From Deltaproteobacteria bacterium (lineage in GTDB: Bacteria > Desulfobacterota > Desulfobacteria > Desulfobacterales > UBA11574): a stretch of 13,730 nt of DNA. Within the stretch, counting starts at the first letter, position 1. Each line of letters opens with the position of its first letter. The stretch is from assembly GCA_019313025.1 (NCBI GenBank), contig JAFDCA010000432.1:1-13730 (forward strand), read 5' to 3'. The notes beneath the pieces are model-generated. The model saw only the letters and a program-made list of their open reading frames with translations, had not been told where the DNA came from and made no database searches. Below, one piece after another: positions 5,618-13,621 of this stretch. Position numbers and translations under genes: made by a program.

Positions 5618-8541
5618 TTTTCAACATATGCTTTTTTAAAATCAGGGGATTTTGATGTCATTTTTTTAAAGCGCTCCGGTGTCATAAACGATCCGTTACC
5701 GACGGTTTGTCCTTTTTGAGACCAGAAGGAATCCAGCGACATGCCGTTATTTTGAAGTTGATAAACACGATCTTCTTCTTTTTCCAGAAGAAATCTTTTG
5801 GGATTGTTGTGACAACCGTCGCACATGGTCGTACCGCGGCGAATGGTATGGGGGAAAAAAGCCTTCCACCGGGCAGTAAGGAGTCGGTTTTCTATACCCA
5901 CCGGTTTGTTATTCTTGATATCGCTAAAATAGACGATGAATTGTGGCCGGATTGGACTGATCTTTCCGCGTTTGTTAATACCTAAAGGCGGTGAATTCTG
6001 TTTTTTTAAAAAGCCGCTTTTGACATACTGATCAGAACCCCATTCCCGCAAACGAAAATATTGTTTGTTGGAACTCTCCTTCAATCGGATAAAAAAGGTG
6101 CCGTATTCTTGAGCAGACCATGCACTGTGACAGGCATAACATTCAAGATTTCTTTGATGCGCGTCGATACTATGTTCAATAGCCGCTTTGTTGGAATGAT
6201 GACAGTCGACGCACGTTTTCGATGATTTTTCCCCGGCCATCAGGCTTTTCATGGAATGGCAGTCACCACATGCCATGCCTGCCTGGGCGTGAACATCCGG
6301 CAGCATTTTAAGGAACGTGTCTCCCTTGATATTTTTGCCCCGCTGATACCGCAGGTTATCTTCCCGGGGGGCTCTTCCGTAAAAATCGGATCCAATGAAA
6401 TAACCCTTGTGACAGTCGAGACATTTTTTCGACGTTGGTCGGATGAGAACCTCTCCATCTCTTTCATGGCAGTCAACACAACTTTTTACATGGCACGATC
6501 CACAGTTTTTTTGGAAAAATTCAGGGTCGTCTTTTCCGAGAGATTTTTGAACAAAAGCCTTTTCAACGGATCGTGTGCTCATGATTTGATCAAAAATAAT
6601 GGTGTACATTGAACCCGGAATATCCTTGATTGGGAACCGGACTTTTTTTCGTCCAGATAGGTTGCGGCGAGTCTTTGTAATTTCTCGCACCTCCGGCAAC
6701 TCAAGATTTGGTTGACCGGTTCGGTTGAGACAAATGCTCAGCATGGAATCATCGAGAGTCTTTTGATAAATCGGATCTTTGGGATCACTATGGCAAACAA
6801 GACATTGGTTCACTGCAAGAGCCCTTTTAATTTCGGAACCGTTCAGAGGACGGGAATTTTCTCGGACAATGGCTGAAAAGGCGCTGATCTTTCCGTTTTT
6901 CATCTCCAAAAAACCATCCAGAGGTTTTTCTTTTGATTTTTCGCAGAGCATGGTGGCCTGGATATTGTTACCATTGACCACATGCTGTCCAAAACCCAGA
7001 AAAGCCGGATTGGCATGACATTCTGAACAACCGACGGCGGTTTTACCGGTATTATGAGAATAAAACGGTGCAAAGCGCAATCGGTACTTTCCCTTAAACT
7101 TTGCCACATATTCCTTTTTGCTTGTCCGGCCGTATTCATCTACCACCGTTACAAAGGTCTGGCATCCTGGAGTCACCGGGGAGATCTTACCACGTTGATT
7201 GACCGCTACTGGAAACGGATAAAGCGTTCGCCAGTCCTCGGTTTCACTGAATTTTCCCGGCGTTTCCTGATCTTTGATATAATCTTTTCCCAGCTTTGTT
7301 TGGTCATACCGGGTGTGGCACCCAAAACACTGGGGCACAGCGCGGGAATGGCAGGCAAAACATTCCATCCGTTCATGACCGGCAATGGTGTGTTCCGGTG
7401 TTCCTGTAATCACCGGGCTTTCATGCAATTTTCCGCTGCGTTTGCCCAGCACATAGACATTCCCGGATTCGTAAAACACGTTGGAATATTTGCGACCCTT
7501 TTCGGTGATGATCATTTTCATACCATGCTGCATTTTAATTGAATAGCTTTTGGATTCCCGCACAGCTTCGTCGTTTTCACGCATAATTTCTTTAAAAGCA
7601 GGCCTCGTTTTTCCGGTGCCATGGCAGTCCCGACAGCTGATTTCGGTCTGATGATACATGTTTTCATAGGCATAGCCGTCACCCATGATATCTCTGGACG
7701 TGTGGCAGTCGATACAGTCCATCCCCCCGGCAAAATGAATATCTTCGCTAATAAACGTGATATTTCGAGCACCGCTCATCATTCTGGGACCTGGCAACCC
7801 GTTTCGGGTGGGTACCAAACAATTATTTCCGTCATGAAGACCCTGATACGTGAGCGCCATGCGGCCGCTGCGGTTGTGACAACGCAAACAAACATCATTT
7901 CCGGGCAGGGCTGCCATTTGATGGGTTGCCGAATAAGGCCGTTTGCCTTTGAGGGTAAGATCATTTCCCTGGTATGTGGCGGTATCGTTATATGGGAAAT
8001 GGCATGCGGCACATCCTGAGCCGTGGCTGGCGGCATATTTTTGATTGTCCTCTCTACCCACATGGCAGCGGGAGCAAAATTTGCGATACAGTTCTCCGGA
8101 AAGGTTATTGAGTTGAGAGACGTCTTTCAGTTCAAGGGAACTGCCATTTTCGGAAAAGACTGTTGCCGGGAATGTACTATAATACCTGCCGTCTTCTCCC
8201 TCCCATGTTTTTTGGATGTTCTTGATCATACCGGTATTGGTGTGCATAATATTGGTCCGGACCCGCTGTAAATGATAGGGATGACACTTTCCGCAGGTTT
8301 GCTCCCAAAATTTTGGCTCCGAAGGATTTTTTGGCCCGTACATCAAACGGTGAGAAGCATCCTTGTCTTTCGATTTCGGGTCGCCTCCGTGACAGTCGAC
8401 ACAAATTGGGTGAGTGGCGGAGGCCGGCTCAAGTCCCTGGTGACAGGAAACACAGGTGGACTCGTTGGTTAAATCGGCGTTACAAGCGATCATCTGTAGT
8501 GTAATGCCAAACAAAATAGAAATGGTGATGATTCGAGACAT
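5584..8541 (-). CDS. 19-heme c-type cytochrome, probable lipoprotein, first gene of the bc operon
   Basis: A 985-residue secreted cytochrome. The N-terminus is a short signal peptide ending in MIAC with Cys20 as a probable lipidation site, so it is likely membrane-anchored. Nineteen CXXCH motifs are present, from CVSCH at 30 to CDGCH at 907: twelve before residue 600 and seven after. A module of about 120 residues occurs twice, about 407 apart: CFACH 394-398, RGKISP 450 and CSECHANP 505 against CYACH 801-805, RGKISP 858 and CDGCHNNP 907. The first copy has an extra heme, CFGCH at 405-409; the second reads EYGTF there. The start is ATG at 8541, with an adjoining in-frame TTG as an alternative; no strong ribosome site is seen. 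The Rieske gene overlaps its 3' end. It probably takes electrons from the Rieske/b complex and passes them outward, or the reverse. I recognise no named homologue. Confidence 0.93.
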   Translation of the reverse strand: MSRIITISILFGITLQMIACNADLTNESTCVSCHQGLEPASATHPICVDCHGGDPKSKDKDASHRLMYGPKNPSEPKFWEQTCGKCHPYHLQRVRTNIMHTNTGMIKNIQKTWEGEDGRYYSTFPATVFSENGSSLELKDVSQLNNLSGELYRKFCSRCHVGREDNQKYAASHGSGCAACHFPYNDTATYQGNDLTLKGKRPYSATHQMAALPGNDVCLRCHNRSGRMALTYQGLHDGNNCLVPTRNGLPGPRMMSGARNITFISEDIHFAGGMDCIDCHTSRDIMGDGYAYENMYHQTEISCRDCHGTGKTRPAFKEIMRENDEAVRESKSYSIKMQHGMKMIITEKGRKYSNVFYESGNVYVLGKRSGKLHESPVITGTPEHTIAGHERMECFACHSRAVPQCFGCHTRYDQTKLGKDYIKDQETPGKFSETEDWRTLYPFPVAVNQRGKISPVTPGCQTFVTVVDEYGRTSKKEYVAKFKGKYRLRFAPFYSHNTGKTAVGCSECHANPAFLGFGQHVVNGNNIQATMLCEKSKEKPLDGFLEMKNGKISAFSAIVRENSRPLNGSEIKRALAVNQCLVCHSDPKDPIYQKTLDDSMLSICLNRTGQPNLELPEVREITKTRRNLSGRKKVRFPIKDIPGSMYTIIFDQIMSTRSVEKAFVQKSLGKDDPEFFQKNCGSCHVKSCVDCHERDGEVLIRPTSKKCLDCHKGYFIGSDFYGRAPREDNLRYQRGKNIKGDTFLKMLPDVHAQAGMACGDCHSMKSLMAGEKSSKTCVDCHHSNKAAIEHSIDAHQRNLECYACHSAWSAQEYGTFFIRLKESSNKQYFRLREWGSDQYVKSGFLKKQNSPPLGINKRGKISPIRPQFIVYFSDIKNNKPVGIENRLLTARWKAFFPHTIRRGTTMCDGCHNNPKRFLLEKEEDRVYQLQNNGMSLDSFWSQKGQTVGNGSFMTPERFKKMTSKSPDFKKAYVEKWKRLIKAVEN

Positions 8542-8604
8542 CAATTAATTGGATTTCGAACCTTGAATGATGAATAGTTTCAAACGATTGTTTTTTTTAT
8601 ATAG

Positions 8605-8898
8605 AACTATTTCAAGGTCTGGGAGTTTTTCCAAACAACCGCATCATGAATAATCTTTTTTTAAACCGCATGAACTCGCGGCAAGTGATCGTAAAGAAAA
8701 AACAGGAAACTATCTTTGAAATATCAATAGGTAATTTGCATTATTTTAAAACTCTTTTAAAGATACGATTCCGATTTGCGTCCTGTTTTTCTAACGATCC
8801 CTAAGCCACTCAGACAGCATCCAATTTAAAAAAAGATCATTCATTCCGCTATATTCAATGATTTAGGAGAAAAACTCCCCGACTCCTGAACTATTAAA
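8605..8898 (-). repeat. Complete palindromic intergenic repeat, about 290 bp (arm D on the right)
   Basis: Mirrored segments run from the ends to the centre: GGGAGTTTTT near 8621 against AAAAACTCCCC near 8870, TAATCTTTTTTTAAA against TTTAAAAAAAGATCA, and AGAAAAAACAGGA (8695-8707) against TCCTGTTTTTCT (8781-8792). GAACTCGC (8672-8679) stands opposite CTCAGACAGC (8809-8818), the same asymmetry as in the other copies but in reversed orientation. The loop is only about 30-40 bases. It lies just upstream of the 19-heme cytochrome gene, so it may include or influence that operon's promoter; no convincing -35/-10 pair was found there. Confidence 0.82.
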
Positions 8899-8933
8899 AA
8901 TTGAATCACAGTTCGAGCATCAAAAGCAACTCT

Positions 8934-9152
8934 TTATACACATGCCTTATGAAACATTTTGATGGTAAAGACAAGAAGCACCATGCCGAAAATGATGCAA
9001 ATGGTTCGGCCTTTGAAATGTTAGGCTATGATATACGAGCCAATCCGGTCGGCGGCAAAAGGAATGCATGACGCAAGCAAAACAAATTTTCGGTCGATAG
9101 CTCCCATGACAGCATTAGAGATCAAAGCGGATCCGCGCGGGGTATTAGTGAG
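8934..9152 (-). pseudogene. Remnant of a second TauE/SafE-family permease (C-terminal fragment)
   Basis: One minus-strand frame reads PRGSALISNAVMGAIDRKFV, then LLASCIPFAADRIGSYIIA, an in-frame TAA at 9021-9023, then HFKGRTICIIFGMVLLVF and TIKMF before a final stop at 8934. The alternation of a small-residue helix, a short basic loop, GRT and a IIFGMVLLVFTIKMF helix is the usual C-terminal end of TauE/SafE transporters. The rest of the gene is absent: the fragment begins at the end of the upstream membrane-protein gene. Decay is shown by truncation and the internal stop. An intact family member lies 0.7 kb upstream. Family assignment rests on pattern recognition only. Confidence 0.55.
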
Positions 9153-9153
9153 A

Positions 9154-9711
9154 TTATTTGGTGTCGTGGCCGTTGAGGAGTGTCTTGATACCTTTGAAAT
9201 ACGGTAAATACGGACGCATATATTTAAAAAGGATTCGACAAAGAATATAGATTGGAATGAAGGTAAAGATATATCCCACCGATTTTCCGAAAATCAGGGA
9301 AAAAGGGAATGCCAAATCAAATTCAACACCGGAAAATCGCGTCTGCATCCACCCCAGTGCAAAAGGTATCGGCCATAAAATCCCAGCAGAATAAGCAACC
9401 ATGGTAAAGAAGTGCTTTCCCCAAGCGTCGGTGGCATCTCTGTTGAGTGATTTGTAGCCTTTTTTATTTCCGGCCCGGTAGGCCTTCAGTGCAAGCATTT
9501 CCTTCTCATCGATCTCTTTGGACATGGAATCCAGGTAACGCTTGTTAAACCGGATAGCTAAAGAGACACTCAGTTCGCCAATCACAACGCAGAGAAACGC
9601 AAGGAACATCGTTCCGATGAAATAATCGAGAAGGCTATACCCCGTTATTCTGTAGAAAGCAATCAAAAAGCTGTCTACCTGAAAGGTTAGCGTATTGGGA
9701 ATACTGGACAT
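9154..9711 (-). CDS. Membrane protein of unknown function, associated with TauE/SafE
   Basis: A 185-residue protein with three clear hydrophobic stretches, at about 28-54 (DYFIGTMFLAFLCVVIGEL), 100-122 (FFTMVAYSAGILWPIPFAL) and 145-166 (VGYIFTFIPIYILCRIL). A charged segment at about 56-95 sits between the first and second, with Lys/Glu-rich helix and the phrase LKAYRAGNKKGYKSLNRDA. I do not recognise a named family. No catalytic or metal-binding motif is visible. The start is uncertain: ATG at 9711 is chosen, but an in-frame TTG at 9720 would add three residues, and neither has a good ribosome site. It follows the exporter gene on the same strand with a 174-bp gap holding a GC-rich hairpin, so cotranscription is possible. 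A role as an accessory to the exporter is inference from position only. Confidence 0.75.
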   Translation of the reverse strand: MSSIPNTLTFQVDSFLIAFYRITGYSLLDYFIGTMFLAFLCVVIGELSVSLAIRFNKRYLDSMSKEIDEKEMLALKAYRAGNKKGYKSLNRDATDAWGKHFFTMVAYSAGILWPIPFALGWMQTRFSGVEFDLAFPFSLIFGKSVGYIFTFIPIYILCRILFKYMRPYLPYFKGIKTLLNGHDTK

Positions 9712-9827
9712 ATCGATCAAAATTTAACGGATAAGGAGGTAACTCCCTTATCTGCTTCCATGGGCTCATAACGACGGCGAAAGTATTTCAACGTAAAAAT
9801 TACTCGGATGTAGGGTCAATTCAGGCT

Positions 9828-9862
9828 GTTTGGGGCCGGATCAACATTTTCGGCCCCCAAAC
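9828..9862 (-). terminator. GC-rich hairpin after the TauE/SafE gene
   Basis: GTTTGGGGCCG (9828-9838) is mirrored by CGGCCCCCAAAC (9851-9862) around a 12-base loop, one bulged base aside. It lies 23 bases after the exporter stop. No T-run follows it directly on the minus strand, so it may be a weak terminator, an attenuator or an mRNA-stabilising stem between the exporter and the next gene. Confidence 0.5.
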
Positions 9863-9885
9863 ACACAATGGTACCTAAGGACCAG

Positions 9886-11031
9886 TTAAAGCATTTGAAT
9901 TCCAAAGAAGCCTCGCAAAGTGTATCTTAAGCCAATGTATAAGGCAAGAACAATGAAAATCCCCTTCAAGACCTTGGCCGGAATATACTTACCGGTTCTC
10001 GGTCCGATCATGGAGCCGATGAAGATTCCGATCAATTCCATTCCGATAAGGGGCCAATGGACCATTACCCCTTTCAAAATCATAAAATTGAAAATGGCAA
10101 AAATCATACCGATCAATACAGAAAGGGCCGAAGTTCCCGCTACCACAAACATTGGAAGGCCGACAACACTGGTCAGAAACGGAACGTATAAAAATCCTCC
10201 GCCGATACCCAGAAAAGAGGCTATGGCCGAGATAAAGAAACCACCCACAAAGGCCCAGATGGGGCTAAAGGAAAATGTCTGGCCGAAAAATGAAATTTCG
10301 GTTTTGACCAGGCTCCATTTCAAGGTTTCAACGCCCTGTTCCTCGATTTTACCCTTTGCCTTCGCGGTTTCTTCGAAGGCCTTGGCTGCGGCCTGGGCGG
10401 CTTTCTTGGAGGCCTGCCCCTTGGGGGTCATTTCGTAGACCATAAATCCGCCGATAACGAAAACGCACAATCCGAACCATCCCTGGTATTGGGAAAATTT
10501 GATTTTACCGGCAGTGGTAAAGACCACAAGTAGTGTAGCAAACAGGGCTCCCATCCCCAGGAAAACGCCAAGGGCCGGAACCAGCCGTTTTTGCCGGTGG
10601 TAATTGAAACTGGATACCAGTGCTGAAAGGCCGACAAGCCACTGGTTGGAAACCCGGATGCTGTCGGTAATAAATTTGTTCAAAGCAGGTGCCGTCGTCT
10701 TGAAGGACTTGGCATAGGCGCCGAGTCCATAGATGGTCATATGACCGACCCCTGCCATGATTCCTCCGAAGGCACCAACGGTGGAAAAGATCCATCCTAC
10801 CCAGATGGCCCAAACAAGACCGATAAACGGGTTAAGCTTTGGACCGCCCGGGATGCCCAAATACCCCTTCTCCGCATCGGTATTGATATATCCTTTTTCA
10901 GTACCCTTGGCTGCCTGGGCAATGGCTTCTTCCAGCGTAACCGCGCCTACATTGCCGGGCAGGATTAATGGCGCCGCAACAAATGTGAAAAACAGTAACA
11001 TCGAGCAAAAAACCAAAATACTCTTTCTCAT
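9886..11031 (-). CDS. TauE/SafE family anion (sulfite/sulfonate) exporter
   Basis: A 381-residue polytopic membrane protein. The first about 30 residues form a signal peptide or first helix (ILVFCSMLLFFTFVAAPLIL). Two glycine-rich half-modules are visible: IFSTVGAFGGIMAGVGHM at about 80-97 and ISAIASFLGIGGGFLYVPFL in the second half. This internal pseudo-repeat with a GIGGGF-type motif is the signature of TauE/SafE. Between the halves lies an Ala/Lys-rich cytoplasmic loop of about 25 residues (KKAAQAAAKAFEETAKAKGK). It is longer than the usual 250 or so residues of the family because of this loop and the extended N-terminus. ATG at 11031 is chosen over an upstream in-frame ATG at 11079 because AGGAGGAGGGAT lies directly before it and the signal peptide begins there. 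Substrate within the family (sulfite, sulfoacetate, others) cannot be deduced. Confidence 0.88.
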   Translation of the reverse strand: MRKSILVFCSMLLFFTFVAAPLILPGNVGAVTLEEAIAQAAKGTEKGYINTDAEKGYLGIPGGPKLNPFIGLVWAIWVGWIFSTVGAFGGIMAGVGHMTIYGLGAYAKSFKTTAPALNKFITDSIRVSNQWLVGLSALVSSFNYHRQKRLVPALGVFLGMGALFATLLVVFTTAGKIKFSQYQGWFGLCVFVIGGFMVYEMTPKGQASKKAAQAAAKAFEETAKAKGKIEEQGVETLKWSLVKTEISFFGQTFSFSPIWAFVGGFFISAIASFLGIGGGFLYVPFLTSVVGLPMFVVAGTSALSVLIGMIFAIFNFMILKGVMVHWPLIGMELIGIFIGSMIGPRTGKYIPAKVLKGIFIVLALYIGLRYTLRGFFGIQML

Positions 11032-11066
11032 ATCCCTCCTCCTTTCAACGAATCGGCCACAATTTA

Positions 11067-11226
11067 TTAAAAGGTGCAATGTCCCTCTTGAACAAGGTCA
11101 TTGAGGATATCGGCAACGAGCTGGGAGGTTGGTTTTACCAGAAAAAACGATGACCAGCAATGGAGTGCCGAAAACCCCGACGAAAATTGCATGAAACAAA
11201 TTTGAAAGATGATTATAATGTCTCAT
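11067..11226 (-). pseudogene. Frameshifted micro-ORF for a small membrane protein upstream of the exporter
   Basis: ATG at 11226, with AGGG about six bases upstream, opens a frame starting MRHYNHLSNLF and then a hydrophobic helix AIFVGVFGTPLLVIVF. The frame then turns to unlikely sequence and stops at 11098. If one base is removed from the six-T run (plus-strand A's at 11142-11147) the helix continues into LVKPTSQLVADILNDLVQEG and a stop at 11067, a sensible 52-residue protein ending 35 bp before the exporter start. This could be a real inactivating frameshift, a slippage site or a sequencing error. No family is recognised. Confidence 0.35.
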
Positions 11227-11303
11227 TAAAAACCCTGTAGCACCGGAAATCAATATTATTTTTGAATTTTAAATTATTATCTTCAATTTCAACCTTGAAC
11301 TTT

Positions 11304-11318
11304 TATCAGTTTATGATA
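11304..11318. promoter_or_regulatory. Palindrome TATCA-N5-TGATA in the divergent intergenic region
   Basis: A perfect 5+5 inverted repeat with a 5-base centre lies in the roughly 260-bp A+T-rich region between the divergent exporter side and the kinase gene, where a shared operator would be expected. A TATAAT at 11403-11408 points toward the kinase but lacks a good -35 at 17 bp. No other element was recognised there. Confidence 0.25.
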
Positions 11319-11486
11319 GAGTGTTAGAAGATTATTGTTGATGTAATACATAATGAATTGGATGGGTTAGCTTTATATCACAAAACAATTTTCTTTTCTA
11401 CCTATAATATGTAGTACAAGTTTCGAATGGTCCTGATCAAAAAAAAAATTGAAGGTTTAAGCGAATATGGGCCAAATGGTGAAAAA

Positions 11487-13544
11487 ATGAAGAGTATAAA
11501 ATCAAAATTATTGGTATGCGTTGGACTCAGTGTATTCGTCTTTTCGGCAATTCTGTTTTACAGGACTTATACACTGATTACAGCCAATGTTGAAAATCTG
11601 ACAAACCAGCAACTGGCGCTGGCGTTGGATTTTGATTTGGCCATTCGTGATTATGTTGCCGAAAAAATTCGCCCTCTTATGTTTAATTTGATCCCCCATG
11701 GCGGGTTCAAACCGGAAGCCATGTCGACGAGCTATGTGGCTCGCAACATATTTAATAAGGTCAAAACAAAATTCCCGGACTACATCATTAAGTTCTCCGC
11801 TGAAAATCCCAGAAATCCTGTTAACCAGGCAGGCCCGGAAGAACTCAATATGATTCAATATTTTAATAATAACCCCAAGGAACAGATTTGGACCGGCACA
11901 ATTAATCTGGGCGATAGACAATATTTCGCAAAGTTCAGTGCAATGCGGATGGAAAGATCCTGTTTGCGTTGTCATGGGAATCCCGTTGATGCCCCGGCTG
12001 AGTTATTGAAAATCTATGGATCTCGGGCCTCGTTTAATCTTCCGTTAGGAAAGGTGGTCGGTCTTGATACAATCGCCATACCCAAAGAAAAAGTCACTGC
12101 TTTATTTTTCAATGATGCCATCAATAATTTTGCTTTATTGGGGGTCGGACTATTCTTACTTTGCATATCACTGGTGTTTATTTTCAAATTTGTAGTAACG
12201 GATCGTCTAAGTAGAATTACGGAGCATTTTGTGAATACGGAAGAGAAAGACGGAGTTGTTGAAATCAGGCCGATTGAGGTCGGCGGACAAGACGAAATAA
12301 CGACGTTAACAAGTAATTTTAATAAATTGGCCAATAAACTCAACGATTATTATACATTATTGGGAGAAAAAGTTGAAGAACGGACAAAAGAATTGAGCAG
12401 GGCCAACGAACAGCTTAAAAAAGAAATCGAAGAACGCAAACAGGCAGAAGCAATGCTAAAAAGAAGCGAAAACACTTTGAAAAGCATTTTTAAGTCTGCA
12501 CCCATCGGTATCGGGCTGGTGACCAATCGGATCATAGGGTTGACAAATGATCAATTCCAACAAATGGTTAGATATTCTCAGGAAGAACTCAAAGGAAAAA
12601 ATGCCAGGATCCTGTATGACAGTGACGATGAATATGAACGGATTGGATTTGAAATGAATTCCCAAATAAGCAAATTTGGCATTGGCACGGTGGAGTCGAA
12701 ATTCAAACGCAATGACGGTCACATCATCGACATTTTATTGAGGTCAGCTCCTATAAATCCCACCGATTTTTCGGAAGGACGAATTTTTACCGTTATGGAT
12801 ATCACTCAGACAAAACGGATGCAGGACCAACTGCTTCGATCTGAACGTCTCGCCGCCACGGGCCAGTTGGCAGCCTCTGTTGCCCACGAGATCAACTCAC
12901 CTTTGCAGGCGGTTACCGTTATGTTGGGAACGTTGAAAAAAAAATATAGTAAAGATGAGGCGCTCTCAAGCCAGTTAGAATTACTCAAAGGCGCTTTTAA
13001 CAGCATCCGGGATACGGTTAAAAATTTACTAGATTTGAATCGCCCGGGTAAGGAATCAAGACAATCCACCAATTTAAACCACATTATAGAAAAGAATATC
13101 GATCTGTTTCAATCTCATTTTAAGAAGAATAAAATTAAAATCAATATGGATTTATCATCAAAAATTCCCAACTTTAATGCGTCTCCTTTACAGTTGAACC
13201 AATGCCTATTAAATTTGATAAACAATGCAGTGGAAGCCATTACGAGCATCACCACATCGGATAGCGGGACGATAGCCGGAACAGAAAAGGGCGGTGAGAT
13301 AAAGATAAAAACAAGTCATGACACTGGGAATATTTTTATTGAAATAATCGATACGGGTCCGGGCATTCCCGAGGAGGAACTACCCTATATTTTTGATCCC
13401 TTTTTTACCCGAAAAAAGAAAATGGGTATGGGCGTGGGACTTTCCATATGCCACAGAATTGTTGAGGATCATGGCGGAATTATAACGGCAGAAAATTATC
13501 TTCACGGAGGTGTTCGGATGACAATAAAGTTGCCGGCAAATTAA
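11487..13544 (+). CDS. Membrane histidine kinase with c-heme sensor domain (Tll0287/DUF3365-like), HAMP and PAS
   Basis: A 685-residue sensor kinase. Order: first membrane helix at about 7-27; periplasmic sensor at about 28-210, ending with CLRCHG (159-164), a heme-c motif in the position typical of Tll0287-like/DUF3365 sensors; second helix at about 212-236; HAMP region to about 292; coiled coil 290-330 (KVEERTKELSRANEQLKKEI); PAS at about 325-440; HisKA with the phospho-acceptor His467 in VAHEINSPL; then HATPase_c with N box Asn579/Asn580, DTGPGIP from Asp622 and GMGVGLS. It should autophosphorylate in response to redox state or a heme ligand in the periplasm. ATG at 11487 is chosen because the first helix begins right after it; an in-frame ATG at 11427 would add 20 hydrophilic residues and has no ribosome site. 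No receiver protein is encoded here, so the partner is elsewhere. It is divergent from the exporter gene. Confidence 0.92.
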   Translation: MKSIKSKLLVCVGLSVFVFSAILFYRTYTLITANVENLTNQQLALALDFDLAIRDYVAEKIRPLMFNLIPHGGFKPEAMSTSYVARNIFNKVKTKFPDYIIKFSAENPRNPVNQAGPEELNMIQYFNNNPKEQIWTGTINLGDRQYFAKFSAMRMERSCLRCHGNPVDAPAELLKIYGSRASFNLPLGKVVGLDTIAIPKEKVTALFFNDAINNFALLGVGLFLLCISLVFIFKFVVTDRLSRITEHFVNTEEKDGVVEIRPIEVGGQDEITTLTSNFNKLANKLNDYYTLLGEKVEERTKELSRANEQLKKEIEERKQAEAMLKRSENTLKSIFKSAPIGIGLVTNRIIGLTNDQFQQMVRYSQEELKGKNARILYDSDDEYERIGFEMNSQISKFGIGTVESKFKRNDGHIIDILLRSAPINPTDFSEGRIFTVMDITQTKRMQDQLLRSERLAATGQLAASVAHEINSPLQAVTVMLGTLKKKYSKDEALSSQLELLKGAFNSIRDTVKNLLDLNRPGKESRQSTNLNHIIEKNIDLFQSHFKKNKIKINMDLSSKIPNFNASPLQLNQCLLNLINNAVEAITSITTSDSGTIAGTEKGGEIKIKTSHDTGNIFIEIIDTGPGIPEEELPYIFDPFFTRKKKMGMGVGLSICHRIVEDHGGIITAENYLHGGVRMTIKLPAN

Positions 13545-13621
13545 TGTCTAAAAAACTTTACTGTGAGATTGTGAAGCAGTCGAGATACAGTCCTTATATT
13601 TAAAATTAGAGTGTAATTATT

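Noticed and set aside
7054..7542. 162-residue plus-strand open frame
   Set aside because: It is an antisense shadow of the 19-heme cytochrome; composition is atypical and there is no ribosome site. Other plus-strand frames in 5700-8504 were rejected for the same reason.
9920..10438. 172-residue plus-strand open frame
   Set aside because: It is the antisense shadow of the TauE/SafE exporter, whose hydrophobic helices and glycine motifs are clearly on the minus strand.
11508..11975. 155-residue minus-strand open frame
   Set aside because: It is a shadow of the kinase sensor domain.
13545..13621. Terminator for the kinase gene
   Set aside because: No stable stem followed by a T-run was found before the repeat arm begins.
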